Positions 1 through 8,627 of a DNA stretch of 64,000 bases are shown here, one piece after another; the stretch's first letter is position 1; each line of letters opens with the position of its first letter. Position numbers and translations under genes: made by a program. The notes beneath the pieces are model-generated. The model was not told the origin of the DNA. It ran no database searches and saw nothing but the letters and a program-made list of their open reading frames with translations. Origin of the DNA: Alphaproteobacteria bacterium. Lineage in GTDB: Bacteria > Pseudomonadota > Alphaproteobacteria > Micropepsales > Micropepsaceae. The stretch lies in NCBI GenBank assembly GCA_025350465.1, contig JANXXU010000052.1, forward strand, positions 176,576 to 240,575, given 5' to 3'.

Positions 1-2
1 TG

Positions 3-242
3 CAAGTCAGCCGTGCCGTTGCGCGCTTGTTGCGCACCAAGCGGATCGAGCGGCGGGTCGTCGATGACGACCGGCGGGCACGCCATCTGTTTCTGACGGG
101 CGAGGGGCGCGGCGTCTATGGCGAGATTGTGCCGCTCGCCCTCGACTACGAACGCCGCTTGGCGGCGAGCCTCAACGCGGGCGAGCGCGGGCAGCTCGAG
201 AAGCTACTTCTCAAGCTGACGACGGCGGCGCGAACGCTTTAG
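3..242 (+). CDS. MarR-family transcriptional regulator, C-terminal part
   Basis: The frame is already open at the window edge, so only the last 79 residues are present. They show the end of the recognition helix and the wing of a MarR winged helix (VSRAVARLL, ERRVVDDDRRARHLFLT), then the long C-terminal dimerisation helix ending in LLLKLTTAARTL. MarR proteins are dimeric repressors that usually respond to small aromatic ligands. The 3' end overlaps the convergent acyltransferase gene by 39 bases. The ligand and target genes cannot be told from this fragment. Confidence 0.8.
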   Translation, partial: QVSRAVARLLRTKRIERRVVDDDRRARHLFLTGEGRGVYGEIVPLALDYERRLAASLNAGERGQLEKLLLKLTTAARTL

Positions 243-1082
243 CGGCGCGACGTCCGTGTCGAGCGCGTAGGTCCGGTCGCGCAGGAAATCCATCAGCGCT
301 TTGCGATCCTTGAAGGACTTCAGGTCCTCATAGGGAATGCGCTTGCCGATGCGGAACTGGAGCGCACCGCCGATGCGGTCGTGCACCTCTTTGAAGAGCA
401 GCGAGAGGCGCAAGGTCATGCTCACATGGCTCGCGACCTGGAAGAGGCGGCTGTTCTGGCCGGCAAAGAAGATCGGCACGACTGGCGCCTTGCCCTGGAG
501 AATCATGCGGGCGGTGAAGTTCTTCCACTCCGGATCCTTAGCGCGGCGGGCAAGCACGGTGGGCGTCGTCGACACCGTGCCGCCCGGGAAGATGATCAGC
601 ACGCCGCCTTTGTCCAACACTGCTTTCGACTCGGCGCGCGACTTCAGATTGGTTTCCAACGCCGCCTTGGTCTCTTCGAAGTCGATCGGCAGCATATAGG
701 GCTTGATCTCCTCGGCGCGGTTGAGGAGGGCGTTGGTCAGGATTTTGAAGTCGTCGCGAATTTGCGCGACGAGCCAGCAGGCGACGATGCCGTCGAGCAC
801 GCCGAAGGGATGGTTGGCGACGACGATCGCCGGTCCCTCGCGCGGGATTTCAGACAGGGCTTCGCGATTGAATTCGACCTGAAGCTGAAGCTTACGGACC
901 GCCGCGTTCCAAAAGCTCTCGCCCGGGCGCGGGTCGTTCTGGTGCTCCAAGTAAAGGCGCTTGAGTTCCGGCTGGCCGGACATGCGTTCGATCGCTTGGA
1001 TGACCAACCGCTTGAAGGCGGTGTCTTCCTCGGAGGCGTAGGAGAACGTGTCGACCTTGGGCATGCGCGGGCTTGGCACCAA
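204..1082 (-). CDS. Lysophospholipid acyltransferase (PlsC/LPLAT) family protein
   Basis: A 292-residue protein with the acyltransferase block I motif NHPFGVLDG (NHxxxxD, catalytic His and Asp near residues 90-95) and block III FPGGTVSTTPT. Members transfer acyl groups to lysophospholipids or to ornithine lipids at the inner membrane. The N-terminal extension of about 80 residues before the motif resembles the hemolysin-like acyltransferase branch more than classical PlsC. A second Met six residues in (MPKVD) could be the real start. It is convergent with the MarR gene and shares 39 bases with it. The exact substrate is not deducible. Confidence 0.85.
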   Translation of the reverse strand: MVPSPRMPKVDTFSYASEEDTAFKRLVIQAIERMSGQPELKRLYLEHQNDPRPGESFWNAAVRKLQLQVEFNREALSEIPREGPAIVVANHPFGVLDGIVACWLVAQIRDDFKILTNALLNRAEEIKPYMLPIDFEETKAALETNLKSRAESKAVLDKGGVLIIFPGGTVSTTPTVLARRAKDPEWKNFTARMILQGKAPVVPIFFAGQNSRLFQVASHVSMTLRLSLLFKEVHDRIGGALQFRIGKRIPYEDLKSFKDRKALMDFLRDRTYALDTDVAPLKRSRRRRQLEK

Positions 1083-1169
1083 ATCATTCCGGTGACGCGT
1101 ATTCTGCCCAAAATGCAGGCGCGTGGCGAGGGTGGCCGAAAACCCGGCCGTGCTACGCTTGAACCGACC

Positions 1170-1538
1170 TTAGTGGTGGGTAACGGCGCCGGCGATCGTG
1201 CTCAGAAGGGTGGTCGCGTCGAAGGGCTTGACCAGGCATTCGTCGACACCGACGCGGTGCGCCGCCGCGAGTTGGTCGCGCTGGGCCTCCGCGGTCACGA
1301 TAATGAAGGGCGTTTCGCGAAGCTGGGCGTCGGCGCGAACCTCCTTCAAGAGGTCGTAGCCCGTCATCGGCTCCATGTGCCAATCGGAGATCACGAGCCC
1401 GTATCGCGTCGCGCGTAGTTTTTCGAGCGCCTCGCGCCCTGTCGAGGCTTCGTCGACATCGTCGTAGCCGATTTGACTCAGCAGGTCGCGGATGATGCGA
1501 CGCATCGTGCCGTAATCGTCGACGATCAGAACTTTCAT
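1170..1538 (-). CDS. Single-domain CheY-like response regulator
   Basis: The 122-residue receiver begins MKVLIVDDYGTMRRI. The acidic pair is D7-D8, the phospho-acceptor is Asp52 in VISDWHMEPMTG, the switch Thr lies in IIVTAEAQ, and the conserved Lys is in CLVKPFD. There is no output domain, so it should act by binding a partner such as a flagellar switch, histidine kinase or phosphatase. The frame is open 34 codons further upstream, but that extension has no receiver features, so ATG 1538 is preferred. No chemotaxis operon is adjacent, so a role in motility is only one possibility. It is divergent from the SDR gene across 277 bases in which I see no gene. Confidence 0.85.
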   Translation of the reverse strand: MKVLIVDDYGTMRRIIRDLLSQIGYDDVDEASTGREALEKLRATRYGLVISDWHMEPMTGYDLLKEVRADAQLRETPFIIVTAEAQRDQLAAAHRVGVDECLVKPFDATTLLSTIAGAVTHH

Positions 1539-1815
1539 GAAAACGCGCCCCAGCGATCGGCGAGCGAGGTGATCAACCGATTGTGAGACGCTACAGGCCT
1601 TGCTATTTCGGATTCGTTTATGGGGATGCGGCGATTGCAAAAAACTTGCGCAGCTGCTGCTCCAATCAGCATTTTGTCAGCCCGCACGCGCGAAATAAGA
1701 GAGCAGTGTTACGCAGCAGCCACGTACGGTGGCGTTGGTCAGGTGGTTTCCACGGAGGCCGCACGCTATACCAAGATGCCTTTGGGACCGATCCTGAGGA
1801 CTAGAGGGTCCGTGC

Positions 1816-2664
1816 ATGCGCCTCGACGGCAAAGAGATCGTGATCACCGGCGGAACCGACGGCATCGGCAAGGTCACCGCACGCGAGCTCGCCAAGATGG
1901 GCGCCAGCGTCACCATCGTCGCACGCAACGCGACCAAGGCCCAGCAGGTGGTCAAGGAACTGCGCACGGCGGCGGGGCACGATCGCGTCGGTTTCGTGCG
2001 CGCCGATCTCTCCTCGCAGAAGGGCGTGCGGGGCGCGGCAGAGACGATCAGGGGCCGGCTGAAGCGGCTCGACGTTTTGATCAACAACGCCGGCGCGATG
2101 TTCGGCCGCCGCGAACTGACCGAGGACGGCATCGAGCGTACCTTCGCACTCAATCATCTGGCCTATTTCCTGATGACCAATCTGTTGCTCGATATGCTGA
2201 AGGCCTCGGCGCCGTCGCGCATCGTCAACGTGTCGTCGGCGGCACATACCGGCGCCAAGCTGAATATCGACGATTTGCAGGGGGCGAAATCCTATTCGGG
2301 CTGGCGCGCTTATCAGCGCTCGAAGCTTGCGAATGTCTATTTTACCTACGAATTGGCGCGACGATTGAGCGGATCGAACGTGACGGTCAATTGCCTGCAT
2401 CCGGGGTTTGTCGCCAGCCGTTTCGGCAGCAACAATGGCGCCGTTTCGCGCGCCTTGTTCGGCGTGGCGAAGTCGATCTTTGCCACCTCCGAAGGCAACG
2501 GCGCGCGCACGAGCGTTTATCTGGCGTCTTCGCCCGATGTCGACGGCGTCACGGGCAAATATTTCGACTCGCGCCGGGCAGTGAAATCCTCGGCCGCGTC
2601 GCATGACGAACAGAAGTGGCGCGAGCTGTGGCGCGCCAGCGAAAAACTCACCGGGATTTCCTGA
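1816..2664 (+). CDS. Short-chain dehydrogenase/reductase (retinol dehydrogenase-like)
   Basis: A 282-residue Rossmann-fold NAD(P)-dependent oxidoreductase. The dinucleotide motif TGGTDGIG is at residues 11-18, the NNAG motif near 90, the catalytic Ser in NVSSAAH, and YxxxK in YQRSK. The long C-terminal part with LHPGFVASRFG matches the retinol dehydrogenase/WW-domain oxidoreductase-like branch, whose natural substrates in bacteria are mostly unknown. The stop overlaps the next gene, so the two are probably cotranscribed. Confidence 0.88.
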   Translation: MRLDGKEIVITGGTDGIGKVTARELAKMGASVTIVARNATKAQQVVKELRTAAGHDRVGFVRADLSSQKGVRGAAETIRGRLKRLDVLINNAGAMFGRRELTEDGIERTFALNHLAYFLMTNLLLDMLKASAPSRIVNVSSAAHTGAKLNIDDLQGAKSYSGWRAYQRSKLANVYFTYELARRLSGSNVTVNCLHPGFVASRFGSNNGAVSRALFGVAKSIFATSEGNGARTSVYLASSPDVDGVTGKYFDSRRAVKSSAASHDEQKWRELWRASEKLTGIS

Positions 2665-3287
2665 GCGGGCCGTTGCGCTTTTCCATCGACATCGACACGG
2701 TCAAAGGCTTTCTCGACGCCGAGGAGGGCGCCGCCCTCTATCGCGCGGCGTTGGCGGCGGCGCCGCTCGGCCCGTTGCTCGAAATCGGCAGCTATTGCGG
2801 CAAGTCGGCGGTCTATATCGGCACGGCCGCGCGCGACGCGGGGTCGCTGCTCTTCACGGTCGATCACCATCGCGGCTCGGAAGAAATGCAACCCGGCTGG
2901 GAGCATCACGATCCGGCGACGTGGGACGCGCGGGCCGGCGCAATGGAAAGCCTACCGTTCTTGCGCGACACGCTGCGCCGAGCCGGGCTTGACGAATATG
3001 TCGTGCCGATCGTCGGGCGTTCGACGACGATCGCGCGCTACTGGCGCACGCCGCTCGGCTTTCTCTTCATCGACGGCGGCCATGCGATGACCGAGGCCGA
3101 GGCGGACTATCGCGGCTGGACGCCGCACATCGTCGTCGGCGGCACGCTCGCGATCCACGACGTGTTCCCCGATCCGAAGGACGGCGGCCGGCCGCCCTTC
3201 GAGATTTACAAGACGGCGCTGACGTCCAGGAATTTCATCGAGACCGGTGCCGTGAAATCACTGCGTCTGCTGCGGCGGATGGCCTGA
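2616..3287 (+). CDS. Class I SAM-dependent methyltransferase (Methyltransf_24 type)
   Basis: The SAM-binding motif I is LLEIGSYCGKSAVYIG, followed by acidic motif II (FTVDHH) and a FLFIDGGHAM segment typical of the Methyltransf_24 family, which methylates small molecules or sugars. The longest frame starts at GTG 2616, inside the SDR gene (49-base overlap). A TTG at 2673, just after the SDR stop, would give a 204-residue protein that begins closer to conserved sequence. Coupling to the SDR gene suggests a joint pathway, but the substrate is unknown. Confidence 0.8.
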   Translation: MARAVARQRKTHRDFLSGPLRFSIDIDTVKGFLDAEEGAALYRAALAAAPLGPLLEIGSYCGKSAVYIGTAARDAGSLLFTVDHHRGSEEMQPGWEHHDPATWDARAGAMESLPFLRDTLRRAGLDEYVVPIVGRSTTIARYWRTPLGFLFIDGGHAMTEAEADYRGWTPHIVVGGTLAIHDVFPDPKDGGRPPFEIYKTALTSRNFIETGAVKSLRLLRRMA

Positions 3288-3293
3288 AGGCAT

Positions 3294-3319
3294 CCTCTCC
3301 TCCCACTTGGGAGGAGAGG
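3294..3319. repeat. Perfect 11-bp stem-loop after the methyltransferase gene
   Basis: CCTCTCCTCCC (3294-3304) and GGGAGGAGAGG (3309-3319) form a perfect 11-bp stem with a four-base ACTT loop, seven bases after the stop. No T-run follows, so it is better read as a dispersed palindromic repeat that may also stop or stabilise the transcript. Similar C-rich/G-rich hairpins occur near 28.4, 58.3, 58.6, 62.6 and 62.7 kb. Confidence 0.7.
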
Positions 3320-3488
3320 CAACGAGCGCGTCTTGGCGCAAGTGTAGTGAGGAGGGACGCTAACCTGGGTCAAGCGTATCGCCGCAGATCGCTCCCTCAC
3401 TCAAGGCCGTGGATTTGGGGCGGAGGCGGAGAGTGGTCGAGCAGTTGCTTACTCACCTGGCCTTCGACAAGATCGCGCCACGAGGCCA

Positions 3489-4085
3489 ATGCATCAGGCG
3501 GACGACTCGATGAGTTTGTGGCACATCACCGAATGGGCCATCTTTGTTGTCTTGACGGCGACAATATATTTTCTATCTGCCGGAGTCACATTTGCCGCGA
3601 TGTATCGATGGCCAAATGTATTTAACGGACTCGTCCTCAGCAGGATCTATTCCCCCTTAGAGGCGCTCTCAAGACGGTCTCAGAAGTTCATGAGATTGTA
3701 TAACGACTATCTCAATTGGTGCTATTTTCGCTCTACAGGCTATGAAAACACTGTTCTGCGTCCGTTTATCCCACACGACCAAGTACGCATATTGGTGTCA
3801 GATGCGCAGCTTGCACAGGCGCTCGCTATTATTCGCAATATCTCAATTGAAGGGCATTTCACCATTTCCGAATGGGGAGGGCCCGGGGAAGGTCGTGCAA
3901 TTCATAGCACAACACTTCGAATTACCGCTGAAACGCATATTCTCTTTGAGAATGTTCGTGACCCTCAGACCTTTGACCTGATCGCCTATTCACATGAAGC
4001 CGACCACATGTGGAGGCCGACGTGGATGGCGCTGATCAAAGAACTATCGCTTGCGTTTGGGCCAGAGTCAGTGGTGCGCGAATAG
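3489..4085 (+). CDS. Hypothetical single-span membrane protein
   Basis: I do not recognise the family. The 198-residue product has one strong N-terminal transmembrane segment at about residues 14-37 (WAIFVVLTATIYFLSAG), then a mixed soluble domain rich in aromatic residues (YNDYLNWCYF, MWRPTWMALIK). ATG 3510 is an alternative start. The DNA is visibly richer in A and T than its neighbours, and codons such as ATA and AAT are frequent, which suggests recent acquisition. It stands alone, between a methyltransferase and a convergent desaturase gene. The 201 bases before it hold only the stem-loop at 3294-3319. Confidence 0.65.
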   Translation: MHQADDSMSLWHITEWAIFVVLTATIYFLSAGVTFAAMYRWPNVFNGLVLSRIYSPLEALSRRSQKFMRLYNDYLNWCYFRSTGYENTVLRPFIPHDQVRILVSDAQLAQALAIIRNISIEGHFTISEWGGPGEGRAIHSTTLRITAETHILFENVRDPQTFDLIAYSHEADHMWRPTWMALIKELSLAFGPESVVRE

Positions 4086-4162
4086 GCGTCGGTTGTAACG
4101 GCCGTAGTTACGGCGGTGGCGCGGAGTGGGAGAAGGAGCGCGCCGCGCTGTGACCGAGCGGC

Positions 4163-5074
4163 CTATTTTTGAAATGGGATGAGCATGATGCGCCAGAATT
4201 GGTTCGAGCGCGGATAGGCGGCTGGATCAGCGACGCCGAGGCGCTCAGGCAATTCGTCGGGGCGGTGGACGAAGGTTCCGAAGATCACGTCTAGAAACGA
4301 GAACGTCACGGCGTAGTTTTGGCCTTCGCTGACGTCGGCGCTGTGGTGATAGCGGTGCAGTTCGGCGCCGGCGAAGATGTAGTTGAACAAGCCGGCGCGC
4401 AGATCGACGTTGCAATGGGAGATCACGCCTTGGAGACCCATGATCGCGGTTGCGGCGAACAACGTCTCCGGCGAAAAACCCAGGGCATAAAAAAGCGGAA
4501 TGCGGATCAGGCCTTGGAGCAGGATGAAATTGAACGGATGGCCGGCCGGATGCATCAGGACGTAGACCTGCTCGGGCAAATGATGCGCGGCATGCGTCTT
4601 CCACAAGACCTGCTTCCACGGCGTATCGGCCTCATGGCTCCAGCGGTGCTGCCAATATTGGAAGAAGTCGAAGGTGAGAATCGCGGCGGGGACCGATAAC
4701 CAGAGGGGCCAGTTGGTGGCCGGGCCGACATGCCCCGCCGCCAGAGTGAGGCCGATTAGGCCGAAGCCATAGTTCGTGGCTGCGCCGGTCAGGCCGCCAG
4801 CGAGAAAGAATTTGATATCGCGGAAGAAAAACGTGCGCCAGGTCATGCGCCAGCGCCGGTCCAACGGATAGGTGAATTCGAGCGCCACGAGCGTGACGAT
4901 CGGAATTGCCGTCGCGACACCCAGCGTGACGCTCAGATTCCAGTGAAAGACGACGGCATGGGCGATGATGAGAATGTTGGCGGCGAAGAGGATCGGCCAC
5001 GTCAGCCATGTGACGACCCACGGCGCGGCGCCCTCCCTTTCCGGCGATCGTTCGGTCAAGGCGATATTGGTCAT
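4163..5074 (-). CDS. Sterol desaturase/fatty acid hydroxylase superfamily membrane protein
   Basis: A 303-residue integral membrane di-iron enzyme. The histidine clusters are HRWSH, HAAHH and HRYHH, separated by hydrophobic spans, as in C-4/C-5 sterol desaturases and carotenoid or fatty acid hydroxylases. ATG 5074 is chosen because AGGAA lies seven bases upstream and the codon overlaps the upstream TetR stop (ATGA). An 18-residue extension to 5128 has no support. Translational coupling to the TetR gene suggests that the regulator controls this enzyme. The lipid substrate is unknown. Confidence 0.87.
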   Translation of the reverse strand: MTNIALTERSPEREGAAPWVVTWLTWPILFAANILIIAHAVVFHWNLSVTLGVATAIPIVTLVALEFTYPLDRRWRMTWRTFFFRDIKFFLAGGLTGAATNYGFGLIGLTLAAGHVGPATNWPLWLSVPAAILTFDFFQYWQHRWSHEADTPWKQVLWKTHAAHHLPEQVYVLMHPAGHPFNFILLQGLIRIPLFYALGFSPETLFAATAIMGLQGVISHCNVDLRAGLFNYIFAGAELHRYHHSADVSEGQNYAVTFSFLDVIFGTFVHRPDELPERLGVADPAAYPRSNQFWRIMLIPFQK

Positions 5075-5685
5075 TTCGATTTCCTCGTGCGTTTCTCTTT
5101 GGCGTTGTCCGGTTCGAGTCCATCCCAAAGCGCGTCAACGAGCATTCGCACGCCGGCCTTCGGCATGGCGCCGCCGTGAAAGCCCATGATCTCGAAGAGG
5201 GCGATCGAGTGGAGCGCGGAGACCAGGAGCGCCGACGCGGCAAAAGGATCATTGGCCGCCAGCCGGCCGCGCCGGTGTTCGTCGCGCAGATATGCAGTGA
5301 CGGCGTTGAGCAGGGTCGTCGCCGGGCTTGTATCGAAATTTCGTGGCAGATCGGCGCCGAATGTCGGATGGGCGACGAGCGGCAGGATCATCGGGATGGC
5401 CGTGCGGAAGTAGTCGAGCACAGCTTGAGCGATTTTTTCGAGACCTGCGCGGGCGGAACTCGCCTTGGCCGCTCTTGTCATTACATCTTCGATGGCTGGC
5501 GTGGGAGGCACCATGGCGGCCATGAAGAGCTGCGCCTTGGTCGAAAAGCGTTTGAAGAGCGCCGCCTCCGAAATACCCGCGCGTTCCGCGATCTCACGGG
5601 TCGAGCCGGCGGCCCCGTGCTTCAGAAACACGGCGCGCGCGGCGGCGAGCATGTCTTCGTTCGAGATGGTCTGCGGTCTTCCCAT
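5071..5685 (-). CDS. TetR/AcrR-family transcriptional regulator
   Basis: A 204-residue repressor with the N-terminal HTH in STREIAERAGISEAALFKRF (residues about 29-48) and a variable helical ligand domain. ATG 5685 (MGRPQTISNEDML) is preferred over the longer frame from 5724 because the upstream part would cover the likely operator. It is first in a two-gene operon with the desaturase (ATGA overlap) and divergent from the beta-propeller/phosphoesterase gene. A palindrome sits directly before its start codon, so autoregulation is likely. Confidence 0.88.
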   Translation of the reverse strand: MGRPQTISNEDMLAAARAVFLKHGAAGSTREIAERAGISEAALFKRFSTKAQLFMAAMVPPTPAIEDVMTRAAKASSARAGLEKIAQAVLDYFRTAIPMILPLVAHPTFGADLPRNFDTSPATTLLNAVTAYLRDEHRRGRLAANDPFAASALLVSALHSIALFEIMGFHGGAMPKAGVRMLVDALWDGLEPDNAKEKRTRKSK

Positions 5686-5707
5686 AGTAAGTGAGTAGTT
5701 ACTTACT
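5686..5707. promoter_or_regulatory. Probable TetR operator palindrome
   Basis: AGTAAGT (5686-5692) and ACTTACT (5701-5707) are perfect inverted arms separated by eight bases. They begin immediately upstream of the TetR start codon, in the divergent region. Size, symmetry and position fit a TetR-dimer site controlling the TetR-desaturase operon and possibly the divergent gene. The assignment is an inference from symmetry and position. Confidence 0.65.
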
Positions 5708-5798
5708 AAATGAGCCGGCGTCAAGCGGGAACCCTTGCGGACTGCTGCGCCGTGTGAAGTGTCGCAGAATTGTCGCCAACCTTATGGATAAGGTGACG

Positions 5799-8627
5799 AT
5801 GAACCGGAGAATCTCGATGCGTCGCCGCCCATCATTGTCTGCGTGGATTGTCGCCGCCTGCGTTGCGGGCGCCCAAGCCGGTGAGCAATTGCCGACCGGC
5901 CAAACGATCACGCCGCTCGCGGCGCCGGGATCGACCTTTCTGCCCCTCGCGCTTGATCTGCCGCAGGTCGGGCGGCGGGTGAGCGGGCAGGCAGTGACAA
6001 GCACGCTTAGTGCGGGTGGGCGGACGCTCTTCGTGCTGACCAGCGGCTTCAACGTGTGGAATGGGCCAGACGGCAAACGTGTGCCCGAGGCATCGAGCGA
6101 GCATGTGTTTGTCTACGATGTCGCCGGCGCAACGTTGACGATGCGCCAAGCGCTTCCCGTGCCTAACGCCTATGGCGGCCTCGCGCTCGGGGCGGACGGA
6201 CACACGATGTTCGTGGCGGGCGGCGTCGACGATGTCGTTCACATCTATGAGGCGAACGGCGACGGCGAGTGGGCGGAAGCGGGCGAGCCTATTGCGCTTC
6301 GCCACGAAGCCGGCAACGGCCTGCAGAAGAAGCGCGAGATCCTGAAGCCGATGGCGGCAGGCGCGGCGCTCACCGCCGACGGACGATCGCTGGTCGTCGC
6401 CAATTACGAGAACGATTCGATCAGCGTCGTCGATCTCAAGACGCGCGAAGTCGACGAGTTGGATTTGCGCCCCGGCAAGATCAGCGCCGACCTGAAAGGT
6501 ATTCCCGGCGGGGAATTTCCGTATGGCGTCGCGGTGCGTGGCTCCGACACGGCGTATGTCACGAGCTTGCGCGATCGCGAGATCGTGGTCGTGGCGCTTG
6601 CGCCGTCGCCGCACGTGACCGGCCGGATCCGGGTCGATGGTAACCCGAACCACCTCATCCTCAACCGGGACGGCACGCGCCTCTTTGTGGCGAGCGACAA
6701 CGCCGACTGCGTTCACGTGATCGACACGTCAAGCAATCGCGTCGTCCATACAATCTCAGTCGAGGCGCCAGCGGGCCTCTTGCCGGGGCGCGCGGACCGA
6801 CCGGGCGCGAGTCCCAACAACCTTGCGTTGTCGCCGGACGAGCGATTTCTCTATGTCACCGATGGCGGCACCAACGCCGTCGCTGTGGTCCAGCTTACCG
6901 ACTCGCCGCGCACCATCGGCTTGATCCCGACCGCGTGGCAGCCGAACGCCGTGAGCGTCAGCAACGACGGACGCACGCTCTTCATCGCGAACGGGAAGAG
7001 CGCGGCGGGGCCGAACCCGCAAAACTGCGCCAAGGCACAAGTGAGCGAGATCTGCAGCGCCGCAATTCAGGCAGGAGCGGCGAACCAATATGTCTGGCAA
7101 CTCACGGCCGGAGGCGTCGCCGCGGTGCCGGTGCCCGAAGGCAGCTGGTTCGACCGGGAGAACAAGTCGAACCTGATGACGCGCCTGACGCAAGATGTCG
7201 CGCACAACAACGGTTTCGGCGAAGAGATGACGGCGCAAGACCGGCATCTGATGCGGGCGCTGCGCCGGCGCATTCGCCACGTGATCTATATCGTCAAAGA
7301 GAACCGAACCTACGATCAGGTGCTGGGCGATCTTGCCGGCACCGACGGCGATGCGAGCCTCGTTCAGTTCGGCGCCGCGCTGACGCCGAATCAGCATGCG
7401 CTGGCGCGCAACTTCGTGGCGCTCGACGCTTTCTTCGACAGCGCCGAGGCGAGCGGCGACGGCTGGAATTGGAGCACGGCGGCGCGCACGACGGACGCGA
7501 TCGAGAAAATGATGCCGGTCAACTATGGCGGCCGCGGCCTCAGCTACGACTTTGAAGGAGGCGCGCGCGGCGTGAACGTGGCGCTCGATGGCGAAGATCG
7601 CGGGCACGCTAATCCGCTCACCGATAAGGACCCTGATCTCCTACCCGGCCCAGCGAACGAGACTGCGCCAGACGGGCCGGAAGGCGAGATAGAGCAGGGC
7701 TATCTTTGGGACGCGGCATTGAGGGCGCATCTCTCGGTGCGCAATTATGGCTTCTTCCTCGACATCGCGCGCTATTTCTCCCGCGTGCCGGAGGCCGTGC
7801 GCATCCCGCTAGAGCGCGAGCCGTTCGAGCACGATACGCAGGTCGCCTTTCCGGCCAACGCTGCTCTTGCGCCGTATACCGACATCCATTTTCGCGGCTT
7901 CGACACCAAGTTCGCCGACACCTGGCGGTATCGCGAATGGGAGCGCGAGTTCGACACTTATGCAAAGCGCGGCGACCTGCCGAGACTGTCGCTGGTGCGC
8001 TTCATGAACGATCACATGGGCGAATTTGACAAGGCGCAGGACGGCGTGAACACGCCCGAGCGCCAGGTCGCCGACAACGACTATGCCGTCGGCTTGCTCA
8101 TCGAGAAGGTCGCCAAGAGCCGGTTCGCCAAGGACACGTTGATCTTCGTCATCGAGGACGACGCGCAAGACGGACCCGATCACGTCGATGCGCACCGTTC
8201 GATTGCCTTTGTCGCCGGCCCTTATGTCAAGCAGGGCGCCGTCGTATCGGAGCGCTACACGACGGTCAGCATGCTGCGGACCATCGAGGAAATTTTGGGA
8301 ATGGCGCCGTTGAATTTGCACGACGCAAGCGCGCGGCCGATGAGTTCGGTGTTCGATTTGAGCGCGCGCCGGTGGACCTTCGAGGCGACGCCGTCGGACA
8401 TTTTGCGGGGTACGCAGTTGCCGTTGCCTGCCGCGCGCTCGGCGCTTGCGCCACTCAAGCCGACGCATGACGCGGCCTATTGGGCAAACGCGACAAAGGG
8501 TTTCGATTTCTCGTCGGAGGACCGATTGGACAGCGCCGCGTTCAACCGCATCCTTTGGGCCGGATTGATGGGCGACGCGCCGTACCCTGATACGCGCTCG
8601 GGCGTGAACTTGCGAAATGAGCCTTAG
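5799..8627 (+). CDS. Secreted YncE-like beta-propeller/phosphoesterase fusion
   Basis: About 942 residues. After a signal peptide (LSAWIVAACVAGAQAG) come roughly 420 residues of YVTN/lactonase-type propeller repeats (VANYENDSISVVDL, VASDNADCVHVIDTSSNRVVHT, YVTDGGTNAVAVV). A PF04185-type phosphoesterase domain follows (IYIVKENRTYDQVLGD, DAFFDSAEASGDGWNWS, FVIEDDAQDGPDHVDAHRS). The same architecture is known as a bifunctional YncE/alkaline-phosphatase-superfamily protein. It should act in the periplasm on phosphoesters. ATG 5799 has AAGG upstream; ATG 5817, after GGAG, is also possible. It is divergent from the TetR gene and ends four bases inside the convergent neighbour. Confidence 0.87.
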   Translation: MNRRISMRRRPSLSAWIVAACVAGAQAGEQLPTGQTITPLAAPGSTFLPLALDLPQVGRRVSGQAVTSTLSAGGRTLFVLTSGFNVWNGPDGKRVPEASSEHVFVYDVAGATLTMRQALPVPNAYGGLALGADGHTMFVAGGVDDVVHIYEANGDGEWAEAGEPIALRHEAGNGLQKKREILKPMAAGAALTADGRSLVVANYENDSISVVDLKTREVDELDLRPGKISADLKGIPGGEFPYGVAVRGSDTAYVTSLRDREIVVVALAPSPHVTGRIRVDGNPNHLILNRDGTRLFVASDNADCVHVIDTSSNRVVHTISVEAPAGLLPGRADRPGASPNNLALSPDERFLYVTDGGTNAVAVVQLTDSPRTIGLIPTAWQPNAVSVSNDGRTLFIANGKSAAGPNPQNCAKAQVSEICSAAIQAGAANQYVWQLTAGGVAAVPVPEGSWFDRENKSNLMTRLTQDVAHNNGFGEEMTAQDRHLMRALRRRIRHVIYIVKENRTYDQVLGDLAGTDGDASLVQFGAALTPNQHALARNFVALDAFFDSAEASGDGWNWSTAARTTDAIEKMMPVNYGGRGLSYDFEGGARGVNVALDGEDRGHANPLTDKDPDLLPGPANETAPDGPEGEIEQGYLWDAALRAHLSVRNYGFFLDIARYFSRVPEAVRIPLEREPFEHDTQVAFPANAALAPYTDIHFRGFDTKFADTWRYREWEREFDTYAKRGDLPRLSLVRFMNDHMGEFDKAQDGVNTPERQVADNDYAVGLLIEKVAKSRFAKDTLIFVIEDDAQDGPDHVDAHRSIAFVAGPYVKQGAVVSERYTTVSMLRTIEEILGMAPLNLHDASARPMSSVFDLSARRWTFEATPSDILRGTQLPLPAARSALAPLKPTHDAAYWANATKGFDFSSEDRLDSAAFNRILWAGLMGDAPYPDTRSGVNLRNEP

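Noticed and set aside
381..1418. 345-codon plus-strand frame across the acyltransferase and CheY-like genes
   Set aside because: It is antisense to two well-supported genes and its His/Arg/Glu-rich composition is typical of GC-rich shadow frames.
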